From: DAOUAT01 sp964551735
GTDB lineage: Bacteria > Chloroflexota > Anaerolineae > CG2-30-64-16
Assembly (NCBI GenBank): GCA_964551735.1
Contig: CAZKEF010000030.1
Coordinates: 1-64,000 of the forward strand
Length of the DNA: 64,000 bases
Direction of reading: 5' to 3'
In this document: one piece after another, positions 1 to 11,756 of the stretch
How positions within the stretch are numbered: position 1 is the stretch's first letter
Layout of the letters: each line of letters starts with the position of its first letter
Translations under genes and position numbers: made by a program
The notes under the pieces: model-generated
What the model was told of the DNA's origin: nothing
Database searches by the model: none
Seen by the model: the letters and a program-made list of their open reading frames with translations, nothing else

Positions 1-23
1 GCTAGTGGGCTCCAATTCGATGA

Positions 24-60
24 TGAAGTGGACTCAATTTGCATGATGATGAACAGGCGG
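24..60 (-). repeat. degenerate terminal CRISPR repeat
   Basis: This stretch lies exactly one 35-nt spacer (61-95) before the first intact repeat and ends in the same ggcgg, but most of its interior differs from the consensus. A decayed repeat is typical of the leader-distal end of an array, so this is probably the last repeat and the array ends here. The match is weak apart from its last five bases and its spacing. Confidence 0.5.
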
Positions 61-95
61 GGGTGGTTGGCGCAGAAGGTGCGCGACATGGCCGT

Positions 96-3000
96 GTCTC
101 AATACCCTCTCAGGCGGGCATCCTCTTGGCGGGGACGATACCGGCGCGAGCTATGTCGCTGTCGCCCGTGTCGTCTCAATACCCTCTCAGGCGGGCATCC
201 TCTTGGCGGTTATAAAACACATTGTAAACGCCGAAACTATTTGGTCTCAATACCCTCTCAGGCGGGCATCCTCTTGGCGGTTGCCAGCCGTGCCAGTACA
301 GTTGGTCATGGCGCCATCGCAGTCTCAATACCCTCTCAGGCGGGCATCCTCTTGGCGGGCCTACCTGGTGCTGGACAAATCCAGCTATGCTGAGCGTCTC
401 AATACCCTCTCAGGCGGGCATCCTCTTGGCGGAAAAGAGCAACTGTTAGCACGATTGGCGCAATTACACGTCTCAATACCCTCTCAGGCGGGCATCCTCT
501 TGGCGGTGGGCATACTGGCTGGTAAACCAGGGCACGGGAGAGTCTCAATACCCTCTCAGGCGGGCATCCTCTTGGCGGCTGGTGAACAGTCCGAACGCGT
601 GCACCAAGTGCAAGGTCTCAATACCCTCTCAGGCGGGCATCCTCTTGGCGGGACACTTACGCGTGGTTATACCAGTTCGATGCTGAAAGTCTCAATACCC
701 TCTCAGGCGGGCATCCTCTTGGCGGCACTTGCAGAAGCAAGATGGAGCCGAAACTAGAGGGTCTCAATACCCTCTCAGGCGGGCATCCTCTTGGCGGCTC
801 ATCATCGCGGGATTGCTCACCATCTGGGGCCTGGTCTCAATACCCTCTCAGGCGGGCATCCTCTTGGCGGTCTGGACCAGCCAGCACCAAGGGGCTGCCC
901 AGGGTGGTCTCAATACCCTCTCAGGCGGGCATCCTCTTGGCGGGTCGTCCAGACCCCCCTCTAGGGGACTGATGTGCGGGTCTCAATACCCTCTCAGGCG
1001 GGCATCCTCTTGGCGGGAGGAAGTGCTCCGTGCCGTAATGGGCGCCTTCATTGGTCTCAATACCCTCTCAGGCGGGCATCCTCTTGGCGGTTACGTTTCT
1101 TCCTTCCTCTAGGGTGTCGCCATTCTGTCTCAATACCCTCTCAGGCGGGCATCCTCTTGGCGGTAGGGGGAAGGAGTGGATGCGTTTCTGACGCTTCGGT
1201 CTCAATACCCTCTCAGGCGGGCATCCTCTTGGCGGGAATACGTCAAAGATGAAACCGAGGGGGCATGCAAGTCTCAATACCCTCTCAGGCGGGCATCCTC
1301 TTGGCGGAAGTCAGGCGCAAATCTGGACGGTTTCGAGCTTGTCTCAATACCCTCTCAGGCGGGCATCCTCTTGGCGGAGGCGGCAGCGCCGACCGCAGCG
1401 CCGGCACCGGTATGTCTCAATACCCTCTCAGGCGGGCATCCTCTTGGCGGGGGAGTCACCGGCACGGAGCTCAAGAGTCTATTCGCGTCTCAATACCCTC
1501 TCAGGCGGGCATCCTCTTGGCGGATGGGCATCAGGTTCAAGCCCGGCGCCNNNNNNNNNNNNNNNNNNNNNNNNNNNNNNNNNNNNNNNNNNNNNNNNNN
1601 NNNNNNNNNNNNNNNNNNNNNNNNNNNNNNNNNNNNNNNNNNNNNNNNNNCCCTCTCAGGCGGGCATCCTCTTGGCGGATGGGCATCAGGTTCAAGCCCG
1701 GCGCCCGGGACAAGTCTCAATACCCTCTCAGGCGGGCATCCTCTTGGCGGGGGCAGCTCCAGCAAGGGATGGCGCCGCAGCAGCAGGTCTCAATACCCTC
1801 TCAGGCGGGCATCCTCTTGGCGGGGGGAAGGCGTGGATGCGTTTCTGACGCTTTTGATAGTCTCAATACCCTCTCAGGCGGGCATCCTCTTGGCGGATGC
1901 TTTCCATCTTCGCCTTGCTCGCCACCGCTTGCGGTCTCAATACCCTCTCAGGCGGGCATCCTCTTGGCGGGTGTGAAGAGTTGCTCCTCGGAGCTTGCCC
2001 TTGCGTCTCAATACCCTCTCAGGCGGGCATCCTCTTGGCGGGGGGACTGATGTGCGGATCATTTCCCTAGGGGGAAGGTCTCAATACCCTCTCAGGCGGG
2101 CATCCTCTTGGCGGGGGGGACCTGGGGATCGACCCCGAGGGTCTCGCCGAGTCTCAATACCCTCTCAGGCGGGCATCCTCTTGGCGGACATGGCGAGTTT
2201 TCACCTCGGCGAGGTGGGGATCGTCTCAATACCCTCTCAGGCGGGCATCCTCTTGGCGGTGCCTCTGTTGGCCGTGGCGTTGCCGGAGTTCTTCTGTCTC
2301 AATACCCTCTCAGGCGGGCATCCTCTTGGCGGCATGGCGAGTTTTCACCTCGGCGAGGTGGGGATCGTTGGTCTCAATACCCTCTCAGGCGGGCATCCTC
2401 TTGGCGGTTTGGGATTCCTCACACGACTTAGGAGGTAAAAGAGTCTCAATACCCTCTCAGGCGGGCATCCTCTTGGCGGAAAGCGCCCGAAGTCAAGCTG
2501 GCGTGCGCCGACACGTCTCAATACCCTCTCAGGCGGGCATCCTCTTGGCGGTGAGCCAGTTGCACAGGTCGCGCAGCGTGAACGTCGTCTCAATACCCTC
2601 TCAGGCGGGCATCCTCTTGGCGGCTGATCCTGCTGGCCGTGCTGCCCCTGGCCGACTGGGTCTCAATACCCTCTCAGGCGGGCATCCTCTTGGCGGAATC
2701 AGCCTGTTGGTCGCCGCTTGCGGCACCGTTCGTCTCAATACCCTCTCAGGCGGGCATCCTCTTGGCGGATGAAAGCACTCCGCCTCGAGCGGAGAGTAAG
2801 TTGGTCTCAATACCCTCTCAGGCGGGCATCCTCTTGGCGGGGACGGCACATGTTGCCGTTCTAACACCTGTTCTGGTCTCAATACCCTCTCAGGCGGGCA
2901 TCCTCTTGGCGGTCTCGAGCGATCCTGCCACCCTCACTGTGAACGGTGTCTCAATACCCTCTCAGGCGGGCATCCTCTTGGCGGCGAGGACGGCACTGAG

Positions 3001-6000
3001 CTTCATGCCTGCCGTTGCGGTCTCAATACCCTCTCAGGCGGGCATCCTCTTGGCGGGAGTACAAAAGTCGTTTCACCTTCGTGGTGACCGGGGAGTCTCA
3101 ATACCCTCTCAGGCGGGCATCCTCTTGGCGGCTCCGTCTGAGGCTGGCAATTCCCCGTCGAAGTTAAGTCTCAATACCCTCTCAGGCGGGCATCCTCTTG
3201 GCGGTTCTCAGGAGGTACACCATGGCAGGCAAATCACCAGTGGTCTCAATACCCTCTCAGGCGGGCATCCTCTTGGCGGTGGTGGAGAATCCACCTGGTC
3301 GATGGCGAGGAGACTGAGGTCTCAATACCCTCTCAGGCGGGCATCCTCTTGGCGGCCATAAATAGCATTCAGGCACAGGGGAACACCCCGGTCTCAATAC
3401 CCTCTCAGGCGGGCATCCTCTTGGCGGAAGACCGCCTGATCCATTCCTCACCGACTGGCCTCACGGTCTCAATACCCTCTCAGGCGGGCATCCTCTTGGC
3501 GGACGAAACCATGGATACCTCGCAATGGTGGTCCAGCTGAGTCTCAATACCCTCTCAGGCGGGCATCCTCTTGGCGGGTCAGTGCCTCTTTGAGGCCTTC
3601 CGCCGCAACTTGTCTCAATACCCTCTCAGGCGGGCATCCTCTTGGCGGGAAGGGCGGTCGAGGGCTACATGAAGGCCCATCAGGAGTCTCAATACCCTCT
3701 CAGGCGGGCATCCTCTTGGCGGTGCGTATCTACGCACATCATCACAGTAAATTGTTGAGTCTCAATACCCTCTCAGGCGGGCATCCTCTTGGCGGATGAG
3801 CCGACGCGATCGCCGTGGAGGCAGTGGCAGCGACGTCTCAATACCCTCTCAGGCGGGCATCCTCTTGGCGGGTTCCGCCCGCCGTCGCACCGAGCGTCCT
3901 CGAGGGAAGTCTCAATACCCTCTCAGGCGGGCATCCTCTTGGCGGCTCGTGATCGAGATCATGAATGGCGATTCCCTCGAGGTCTCAATACCCTCTCAGG
4001 CGGGCATCCTCTTGGCGGAGCCACCCAGGGCGTCAGAGACATGTCGTCAGCCAAGTCTCAATACCCTCTCAGGCGGGCATCCTCTTGGCGGGAGGGGGTC
4101 ACCATGTCAAAAGGAAGCGGTAGCAAGTCTCAATACCCTCTCAGGCGGGCATCCTCTTGGCGGCCAGGGCGTCAGAGACATGTCGTCAGCCAAAGACGGT
4201 CTCAATACCCTCTCAGGCGGGCATCCTCTTGGCGGCGCACCTGGATGCGCTGCATCGGCGGGCTGAGAAGTCTCAATACCCTCTCAGGCGGGCATCCTCT
4301 TGGCGGTTGCATCGGCGGGCTGAGAAGGCCGAGGAAATGGACGTCTCAATACCCTCTCAGGCGGGCATCCTCTTGGCGGGAAATGAGATGACCGTAACCA
4401 TCAGTCTGAGCGCTCAGCAGTCTCAATACCCTCTCAGGCGGGCATCCTCTTGGCGGGCCCTTGGCTATGCGATGCATCATCGGGGACATGTCGCTGTCTC
4501 AATACCCTCTCAGGCGGGCATCCTCTTGGCGGCCACGGGGCTGCCGCCGTAAGGACAAGGGGATAAAGGGTCTCAATACCCTCTCAGGCGGGCATCCTCT
4601 TGGCGGCAGGTGGTGCGGGGCGCACAGTCTTCGTCAAACTTCGTCTCAATACCCTCTCAGGCGGGCATCCTCTTGGCGGCCGGCTCACTGACCTGCGGGC
4701 CGGCTGTCTATACGGTGTCTCAATACCCTCTCAGGCGGGCATCCTCTTGGCGGGGAAAAAGTCACAAGTCTAGGAGACAAGGAGATTCGTCTCAATACCC
4801 TCTCAGGCGGGCATCCTCTTGGCGGGGGTTGTCGGTACGCCCACCGGAGACGGTCTCGAAACCGTCTCAATACCCTCTCAGGCGGGCATCCTCTTGGCGG
4901 GGACCCGCGCCGGCGGACGGCACATGCCGAGGGCTTGTCTCAATACCCTCTCAGGCGGGCATCCTCTTGGCGGGCGAGCAATCTGTTCGGCCGCGCTTTC
5001 ATGCAAAGCGGTCTCAATACCCTCTCAGGCGGGCATCCTCTTGGCGGCCGACCAACTGGCTGGCGAAGCTGGCGGTTGATTGGGTCTCAATACCCTCTCA
5101 GGCGGGCATCCTCTTGGCGGGGCCGTGTGAACTTGCGAAGAAACAATACAATGAAGTCTCAATACCCTCTCAGGCGGGCATCCTCTTGGCGGTTCCCCAG
5201 CGGCATCAATCTCGACTGCCCGACCGAGGTCTCAATACCCTCTCAGGCGGGCATCCTCTTGGCGGGATACTGCGGCAGTGTGTCGAAACTGGTACGGTTG
5301 TCTCAATACCCTCTCAGGCGGGCATCCTCTTGGCGGGGCAAGCTGGCCGCGCCGGCTCCCGCCCCCGTCACCGTCTCAATACCCTCTCAGGCGGGCATCC
5401 TCTTGGCGGTTGTGGTCGGCACCCAGAACGGTAACACCTGGAAAGCGTCTCAATACCCTCTCAGGCGGGCATCCTCTTGGCGGTCTCAGTAGGAATCGTC
5501 AAGGACGGAGCTCCGAGTTGTCTCAATACCCTCTCAGGCGGGCATCCTCTTGGCGGTCGACGGCCACCGCCACCTCGACAGCCACCGCCACCCCTCTCAA
5601 TACCCTCTCAGGCGGGCATCCTCTTGGCGGCGAAGCCTGACCCGGCCGAGGCGCCGGCCAGCTCCCCGTCTCAATACCCTCTCAGGCGGGCATCCTCTTG
5701 GCGGGATCAGCCGACACGAAACCTGCTCACGGGCCAGGTAGTCTCAATACCCTCTCAGGCGGGCATCCTCTTGGCGGTTGGGCAGATGAGCGTGTGGATA
5801 TCGCGGCGGTCGGTCTCAATACCCTCTCAGGCGGGCATCCTCTTGGCGGGGTCGGCCCGGACTACGAGCAGGTTATCCGTTTCAGGTCTCAATACCCTCT
5901 CAGGCGGGCATCCTCTTGGCGGGGGTGGCACCTACAATCGTTTGTCATGTCCCTGCCTTGTCTCAATACCCTCTCAGGCGGGCATCCTCTTGGCGGCTAT

Positions 6001-9000
6001 AGCCACGCGGGTTCACGAATCTACGGGGGGTTCGTAGTCTCAATACCCTCTCAGGCGGGCATCCTCTTGGCGGTCACCTGGATGAAAGGAGCGAACACTA
6101 TCTTGGATGTCTCAATACCCTCTCAGGCGGGCATCCTCTTGGCGGGTTGCGGGCAAGTTTGTTTTCAGACACATACATCTCGTCTCAATACCCTCTCAGG
6201 CGGGCATCCTCTTGGCGGGCTGGTTCTGATTTTCGTTGGGGCTTCCATCATCTGGTGTCTCAATACCCTCTCAGGCGGGCATCCTCTTGGCGGTTGACCG
6301 ACCGTTCCTGGTCTGGATCATCCGCGACGGTCTCAATACCCTCTCAGGCGGGCATCCTCTTGGCGGTCTTTGCAGGGGCTGATGGAAGCCATGGACGACA
6401 ACGTCTCAATACCCTCTCAGGCGGGCATCCTCTTGGCGGAATCATCTGGATGGAACGCCAGGGCGTCGAGAGCGAGCGTCTCAATACCCTCTCAGGCGGG
6501 CATCCTCTTGGCGGCTTCTTCCAGGGCCTCAACCCTTTCAGCTGATTTTGTCTCAATACCCTCTCAGGCGGGCATCCTCTTGGCGGAACCACAGAGGCGG
6601 TCTACGGCCCGGTCACCTTCAAGGTCTCAATACCCTCTCAGGCGGGCATCCTCTTGGCGGCTGCTCCCGCCCAGCCAGGAGCGATCCGGCGCTTCTTGTC
6701 TCAATACCCTCTCAGGCGGGCATCCTCTTGGCGGTTTTGACAATCCAACGCAGGATTGGTACTTTACGGTCTCAATACCCTCTCAGGCGGGCATCCTCTT
6801 GGCGGTTACACAAATTGTCAACAGCATACCGGATGACATAGTCTCAATACCCTCTCAGGCGGGCATCCTCTTGGCGGCGGCTGTCGGCTACTCCATCGGA
6901 AAGTTCCAGATCACGTCTCAATACCCTCTCAGGCGGGCATCCTCTTGGCGGGTGGCACAGGCACGGTTACCCCCAAGGACGGGTAGGTCTCAATACCCTC
7001 TCAGGCGGGCATCCTCTTGGCGGTCCGCCAGCGCCGGTGCAACCATCCGTAGTCGTAATTGTCTCAATACCCTCTCAGGCGGGCATCCTCTTGGCGGCAT
7101 AGGAGGAAAACATGAACCAGAATGGTGGTCGTGGTCTCAATACCCTCTCAGGCGGGCATCCTCTTGGCGGGTAAGGCCATGGCTTATCAGCCGTTCGTCC
7201 GAATAGTCTCAATACCCTCTCAGGCGGGCATCCTCTTGGCGGGCGCCTCACACGCAAGTTGCGGACCGCGTCTTGATGGTCTCAATACCCTCTCAGGCGG
7301 GCATCCTCTTGGCGGTCTTGCGACAACGGAGAAAATCTTCAACGGTAGTGCGTCTCAATACCCTCTCAGGCGGGCATCCTCTTGGCGGATCGAGGGGATC
7401 AATACCCTCAAGTACTTCTGCTGGTCTCAATACCCTCTCAGGCGGGCATCCTCTTGGCGGGGCGTGGGCCAAACCACCCATGGATTGGACCATTACGTCT
7501 CAATACCCTCTCAGGCGGGCATCCTCTTGGCGGGGAAGCTGATCAGTCAAGAGGATCGGTTGGACTTTGTCTCAATACCCTCTCAGGCGGGCATCCTCTT
7601 GGCGGCTTTTACGCAAAAATCATGGGCTGACGTTTGCGTAATCGTCTCAATACCCTCTCAGGCGGGCATCCTCTTGGCGGTAGCGTCGGCGGTGCTTCAA
7701 ACGCACCGACGAGAGAAGTCTCAATACCCTCTCAGGCGGGCATCCTCTTGGCGGACGACTACCCCGAGGACGAACGCGATCGGGATGATAGTCTCAATAC
7801 CCTCTCAGGCGGGCATCCTCTTGGCGGCATTCAAGCTACAACGGCAGGCGTGCCGACCGTAAGTGTCTCAATACCCTCTCAGGCGGGCATCCTCTTGGCG
7901 GAACCAAGGCGTACTTCTGGCGCAACCTGCTGTTCTCCGGTCTCAATACCCTCTCAGGCGGGCATCCTCTTGGCGGTAACGGGTCAGGAAGCCATTCCTG
8001 CATAAGTCTCCGTCTCAATACCCTCTCAGGCGGGCATCCTCTTGGCGGGGGGACGGTACCGCGAGTGTCTCGGTAACCCGGTTGTCTCAATACCCTCTCA
8101 GGCGGGCATCCTCTTGGCGGTAGTCGAAAGACTGCGTAGAAATGCCACGACCAGGTCTCAATACCCTCTCAGGCGGGCATCCTCTTGGCGGAGATCACCG
8201 GGGTGATTGGGGCAGAGGGGGAAATGGTCTCAATACCCTCTCAGGCGGGCATCCTCTTGGCGGCAGCCCTACGACGGCAAGTGGATCAACACGAGCAAGT
8301 CTCAATACCCTCTCAGGCGGGCATCCTCTTGGCGGCCACACAGATCAGTGGGCAGACCGTATCCACCTCATGTCTCAATACCCTCTCAGGCGGGCATCCT
8401 CTTGGCGGGAAACCCGTCTTCAAGTTGTTCGCGCGCAGTGAGGCCGTCTCAATACCCTCTCAGGCGGGCATCCTCTTGGCGGTTCCCGTGGGGATCCGCT
8501 ACGCCCATACTGCTCATCTCGTCTCAATACCCTCTCAGGCGGGCATCCTCTTGGCGGCTCCCGCTGAGCGGTCGCCGTCAAGTAGACACTTTAGCGTCTC
8601 AATACCCTCTCAGGCGGGCATCCTCTTGGCGGAACCGAAGAGCCTGTTTCGGTTGTCAGCGCTGAACTGTCTCAATACCCTCTCAGGCGGGCATCCTCTT
8701 GGCGGTAGCTTCGGGCGTGACATTCGTCCCAAGACGCTCCTCGTCTCAATACCCTCTCAGGCGGGCATCCTCTTGGCGGCAGAGATCGCGAGCTTGCGTG
8801 GCCAGCTTCGGGCGGTCTCAATACCCTCTCAGGCGGGCATCCTCTTGGCGGGACAGTCTATGAGAACGAAGACAGCATCTTCTTCTGTCTCAATACCCTC
8901 TCAGGCGGGCATCCTCTTGGCGGCTCACGCGGTGTGGGTTGAGGCGGGCGAGCATACATCGTCTCAATACCCTCTCAGGCGGGCATCCTCTTGGCGGCCA

Positions 9001-9434
9001 ACCATCCGTCGGCCTCCAACACGCGCCCGTCAGTCTCAATACCCTCTCAGGCGGGCATCCTCTTGGCGGACCTCGGCCAGCTTCGTGAGGATCTTGCGCT
9101 CATCGTCTCAATACCCTCTCAGGCGGGCATCCTCTTGGCGGCGATACCCATCTCACAGGAGGAATATCATGGTACTCGTCTCAATACCCTCTCAGGCGGG
9201 CATCCTCTTGGCGGGTATTCTCGGCAGAAGGTAAAGTTGAGGTTGGTTTGCGGTCTCAATACCCTCTCAGGCGGGCATCCTCTTGGCGGAAGCCACTGAC
9301 AAGGCTGCCGAAGAGCCCCCTGAGGTCTCAATACCCTCTCAGGCGGGCATCCTCTTGGCGGAAGACGGAGTTCGAGATTGAGCCGTCGGAGGACGAGGTC
9401 TCAATACCCTCTCAGGCGGGCATCCTCTTGGCGG
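96..9434 (-). CRISPR. giant CRISPR array, about 126 repeats of 37 bp
   Basis: I counted 126 full copies of a 37-bp repeat plus one copy (1651-1678) cut by the assembly gap. On the + strand the repeat starts GTCTCAATACCC and ends CCTCTTGGCGG. Spacers are mostly 34-40 nt, with a period of about 73. Copies look identical except the one at 5594, whose first base is C instead of G. Read on the minus strand each repeat ends in GGTATTGAGAC, and ATTGAGAC matches the 8-nt 5' handle usual for type III crRNAs. I therefore infer leftward transcription, with the leader at the right-hand end and the oldest spacers at the left. Several spacers overlap one another and some contain ribosome-binding sites (see findings). 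Every open frame inside this block is an artefact of the repeat. Confidence 0.99.
1551..1650. other. 100-N scaffold gap inside the array
   Basis: One hundred Ns. The sequence just before it (repeat plus spacer start at 1524-1550) is repeated just after it (partial repeat 1651-1678 plus the same spacer from 1679). The two contig ends therefore share about 55 bp, and the gap is probably an artificial join with no missing sequence. If so, the repeats at 1487 and 1651 are one and the same. Confidence 0.95.
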
Positions 9435-9627
9435 AGCCGTTTTTTTTCTCCACCACAACGCCATTTTTGACCCTCAAACAGCCGCATTTGGGCGGCAACC
9501 GGCGTTCAACACCACTCATTCTAGCCGCTTTTGGATAAAAAAACCACTTTCACGAATCGCAAAAATCCTGGTGCGCTTCTTTAAGGTCACACCCCCTCAC
9601 CCGGGCGCAAACCGCCGACCAACACCC
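9435..9627 (-). promoter_or_regulatory. CRISPR leader (inferred)
   Basis: The gene-free stretch between the last repeat and the WYL gene is clearly richer in A/T runs than its surroundings (T-run at 9441-9448, A-runs near 9536-9542). This is expected of a leader and agrees with the orientation deduced from the repeat. A minus-strand -10-like TAGAAT lies at 9518-9523, but no good -35 box accompanies it, so the promoter position is not settled. Confidence 0.6.
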
Positions 9628-9637
9628 TTTCGTTACC
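9628..9637 (+). promoter_or_regulatory. shared motif copy A (TTTCGTTACC)
   Basis: TTTCGTTACC ends 50 bp before the start codon of the WYL gene, in gene orientation. It is one of six copies in this window. The downstream half of the motif (CCAGC here, TAGAA in the best copies) is the weakest of the set. Confidence 0.5.
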
Positions 9638-9686
9638 TCTACCAGCAGGAAAGTGCGTTATCGTTTGCCCTCTCGGAGGTAGTCCC

Positions 9687-11480
9687 ATGACGGATCCCAC
9701 CCAGTCGCCGATGACGCTGCTGACGCTGCACGCCGCGGCCCGCTGCCTGGCGCTGTTCGATCGCACTGAGATCGCGGCGCAACCCAATGGCGGCCTGACC
9801 CGCGCCGGTTGGCGCCTGCTGCACAACCACGCCGCGCTCGACCAACCGCCCCACGCGCCGCGCGGGGAGCCGGACGTGCCCGTGCTGAGCTGGCTGTACC
9901 GCTCCTTGGGCGCAGGCGGCCTGATCGGCGTCGTCAGCAGCCGGATTCGCATCAGTCGAACCGCCCATGATTGGCTGGCGCTGTCCGCACAGGCGCAGCT
10001 GATCGCTTTGCGTCAGATCTGGTTCAGGCTGCCCGAAGTCGCCTGGGCCTGGCTGCCCCCATCGTCCGGCCTGCAGACGCGCGCGCATGTCTGGCACGAG
10101 GCAACCCAACAGCTTGCGGCTACCGTCGCGGCGCTGCCGGTGGACACCTATGTGCTGGTCTCGGATGTAGTAGTCGACCTGGCCGCGCAGTCCGAAACGC
10201 TGGCGTTCGGGGTCGCGCGCAACCTGCCCAGCGTGCGCCAGGCGGTAGCCCGGCAAATCGAGAGTCTGGCGTGCTGCCAGTTGACCGAATTGCTGCCCCG
10301 ACTGGGCGTGCTTAGCCTGGCTGGTGAGGGCGCCGAGACCAGCATGGCGGTGTTGCCCGAAGGCGCAACATGGCTGCGTGACGCACTGAAGCAGGACCCG
10401 GCCGCGCTCTCCAAGACACCCGCTGCGGCGCAGCAGCCGGAAGCTGAGGCAAGGCCGTGCTGGCGCGTGACCGCCGATCTCCGCCTGATCATCCCACCGG
10501 AAGCCCCGGCGGCAGCCACGTTTGAGGCATTGCAGTTTGCCGACCTGCTGACACCCGACCCACCGGCCGCCTATCGGATCACGCGCGCCAGCCTGGAGGG
10601 GGCGCTGGCGCGCGGCTACGACCTGGCCGACCTGTTATTCACCCTCACCGACGGCGCGCACGCGGCCCTCCCCGGCCCCGCGTTCGCACAGTTAGCGCAG
10701 TGGGGCGAAGCGGCGGCCGTGATCCGGTGCGAGCCGGGCTACCGGTTGCGGCCATCCGGGCCGGTGCAGTTGGCCGCGCTGCGCGCGCGTGAACCGTTTC
10801 GCGCAGCCACCGAGCCGGCCGCGTCCGGCGCCTGGGCCTTTGTGGAACAGCCGAAGTCCGCCGCGCTCTTTCGTTATCTGCGCCGCGCCGGCTATCTGGT
10901 GCAGGTCGCCAGACCGGATCACCCGGACGCCGACGCCGTGCCGCCCCTGCCCGCGCTCCAGCGCCGCTGTTTACCGCTGCTCCAACTGGCGGCCCTGGCC
11001 GGCGTCTACGCGCGGCTGCAAGTCCGCGTGCCCGGCCTGGCTGACCTGGGCGTGGCCGCACTGGAACAAAGACTGCTGGCCACGCTGCCGGCCGAAGCGC
11101 GCGCAGCCGTCGCCCGGTTGGTGACTTCCGATGACGCGCTGCTAACGGCGCGCCTCGGCCAGACCACCGACGCAGAGGATGACTCGACGCCGGCACAGAT
11201 CGGTAACGGACTGCAGGACCCGCCCGAGCCGCCGGCTGGGCCGGCCACCCTGTCCGGCCTCATGGATGCGCTGTCCGCCGCCATCGCCGCCGATGTCCAA
11301 CTTGAGCTCCTCTACGCTGACACCGGGGGCACGGTGACGCAGCGCCGCGTCTGGCCCCTGCGGCTTGAGGAACGGTGGGGCCGCCGCTACCTGGTGGCGC
11401 ACTGCGAGCTGCGCGGGGACGAGCGCTCGTTCCGGCTGGATCGCATCGTTGAAATCACACCGGCCATCACACGATCGTGA
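9687..11480 (+). CDS. helicase-associated (XPB/Ssl2-like) and WYL domain protein
   Basis: This 597-residue protein has a mid-region resembling the Helicase_C_3/XPB-Ssl2 N-terminal-like domain found in bacterial WYL proteins (about 270-345, around DLRLIIPPEAP and AYRITRASLEGAL). A C-terminal WYL domain follows (about 525-597, with RRYLVAHCELRGDERSFRLDRI). WYL domains bind nucleic acid or nucleotide ligands and often regulate CRISPR and defence loci. No helicase motor is present. The start at 9687 follows a GGAGG. Its 3' end overlaps cas2, which is convergent, by 14 bp. A copy of the shared motif lies 50 bp upstream, so it may regulate itself and the other motif-bearing genes; that is inference. 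Confidence 0.8.
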   Translation: MTDPTQSPMTLLTLHAAARCLALFDRTEIAAQPNGGLTRAGWRLLHNHAALDQPPHAPRGEPDVPVLSWLYRSLGAGGLIGVVSSRIRISRTAHDWLALSAQAQLIALRQIWFRLPEVAWAWLPPSSGLQTRAHVWHEATQQLAATVAALPVDTYVLVSDVVVDLAAQSETLAFGVARNLPSVRQAVARQIESLACCQLTELLPRLGVLSLAGEGAETSMAVLPEGATWLRDALKQDPAALSKTPAAAQQPEAEARPCWRVTADLRLIIPPEAPAAATFEALQFADLLTPDPPAAYRITRASLEGALARGYDLADLLFTLTDGAHAALPGPAFAQLAQWGEAAAVIRCEPGYRLRPSGPVQLAALRAREPFRAATEPAASGAWAFVEQPKSAALFRYLRRAGYLVQVARPDHPDADAVPPLPALQRRCLPLLQLAALAGVYARLQVRVPGLADLGVAALEQRLLATLPAEARAAVARLVTSDDALLTARLGQTTDAEDDSTPAQIGNGLQDPPEPPAGPATLSGLMDALSAAIAADVQLELLYADTGGTVTQRRVWPLRLEERWGRRYLVAHCELRGDERSFRLDRIVEITPAITRS

Positions 11481-11745
11481 ATCCCTTGCGCACGTGCACC
11501 GGCAGGCCCACACCGTAGGTCTCGATGCGGCCGATATCGGGCGGGCACAGGTGGTAGAAGCGCACGTTGTCCTCGCGCAGGTTCAGCAGCCGCTGCAGCC
11601 GCTGGCTCATCTGGCGGTAATCCTTTGCTTCCAGGTCACACTCGAACACGCTCTCTTGCACGTGCCGGCCGTAACCCTCCAGCAGCTTCATCACCTTCGT
11701 GCGCCGGCGGTTATTCGGGATGTCGTAAGCGACCACGACGAACAT
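11467..11745 (-). CDS. cas2: CRISPR-associated endonuclease Cas2
   Basis: This 92-residue protein of normal Cas2 length begins MFVVVAYDIPNNRRRTKVMK, the first ferredoxin strand with the conserved Asp after Tyr. It continues with HVQESVFECDL and ends near VRFYHLCPPD, all standard for the family. Cas2 forms the central dimer of the Cas1-Cas2 integrase that inserts new spacers next to the leader. GGAGG precedes the start. It is the last gene of the leftward RNase H-RT-cas1-cas2 set, about 90 bp after cas1, and its stop overlaps the convergent WYL gene. Confidence 0.97.
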   Translation of the reverse strand: MFVVVAYDIPNNRRRTKVMKLLEGYGRHVQESVFECDLEAKDYRQMSQRLQRLLNLREDNVRFYHLCPPDIGRIETYGVGLPVHVRKGFTIV

Positions 11746-11756
11746 GGCAAACCTCC

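Noticed and set aside
7389..7423. A spacer containing TCAATACCCTC, identical to part of the repeat
   Set aside because: An 11-nt match could be chance or a repeat-derived capture; nothing else in the spacer resembles the repeat.
28..9538. Dozens of open frames with repeated peptides such as SIPSQAGILLA and NTLSGGHPLGG
   Set aside because: They are translations of the CRISPR repeat in three frames; spacer length changes move them between frames. No gene.
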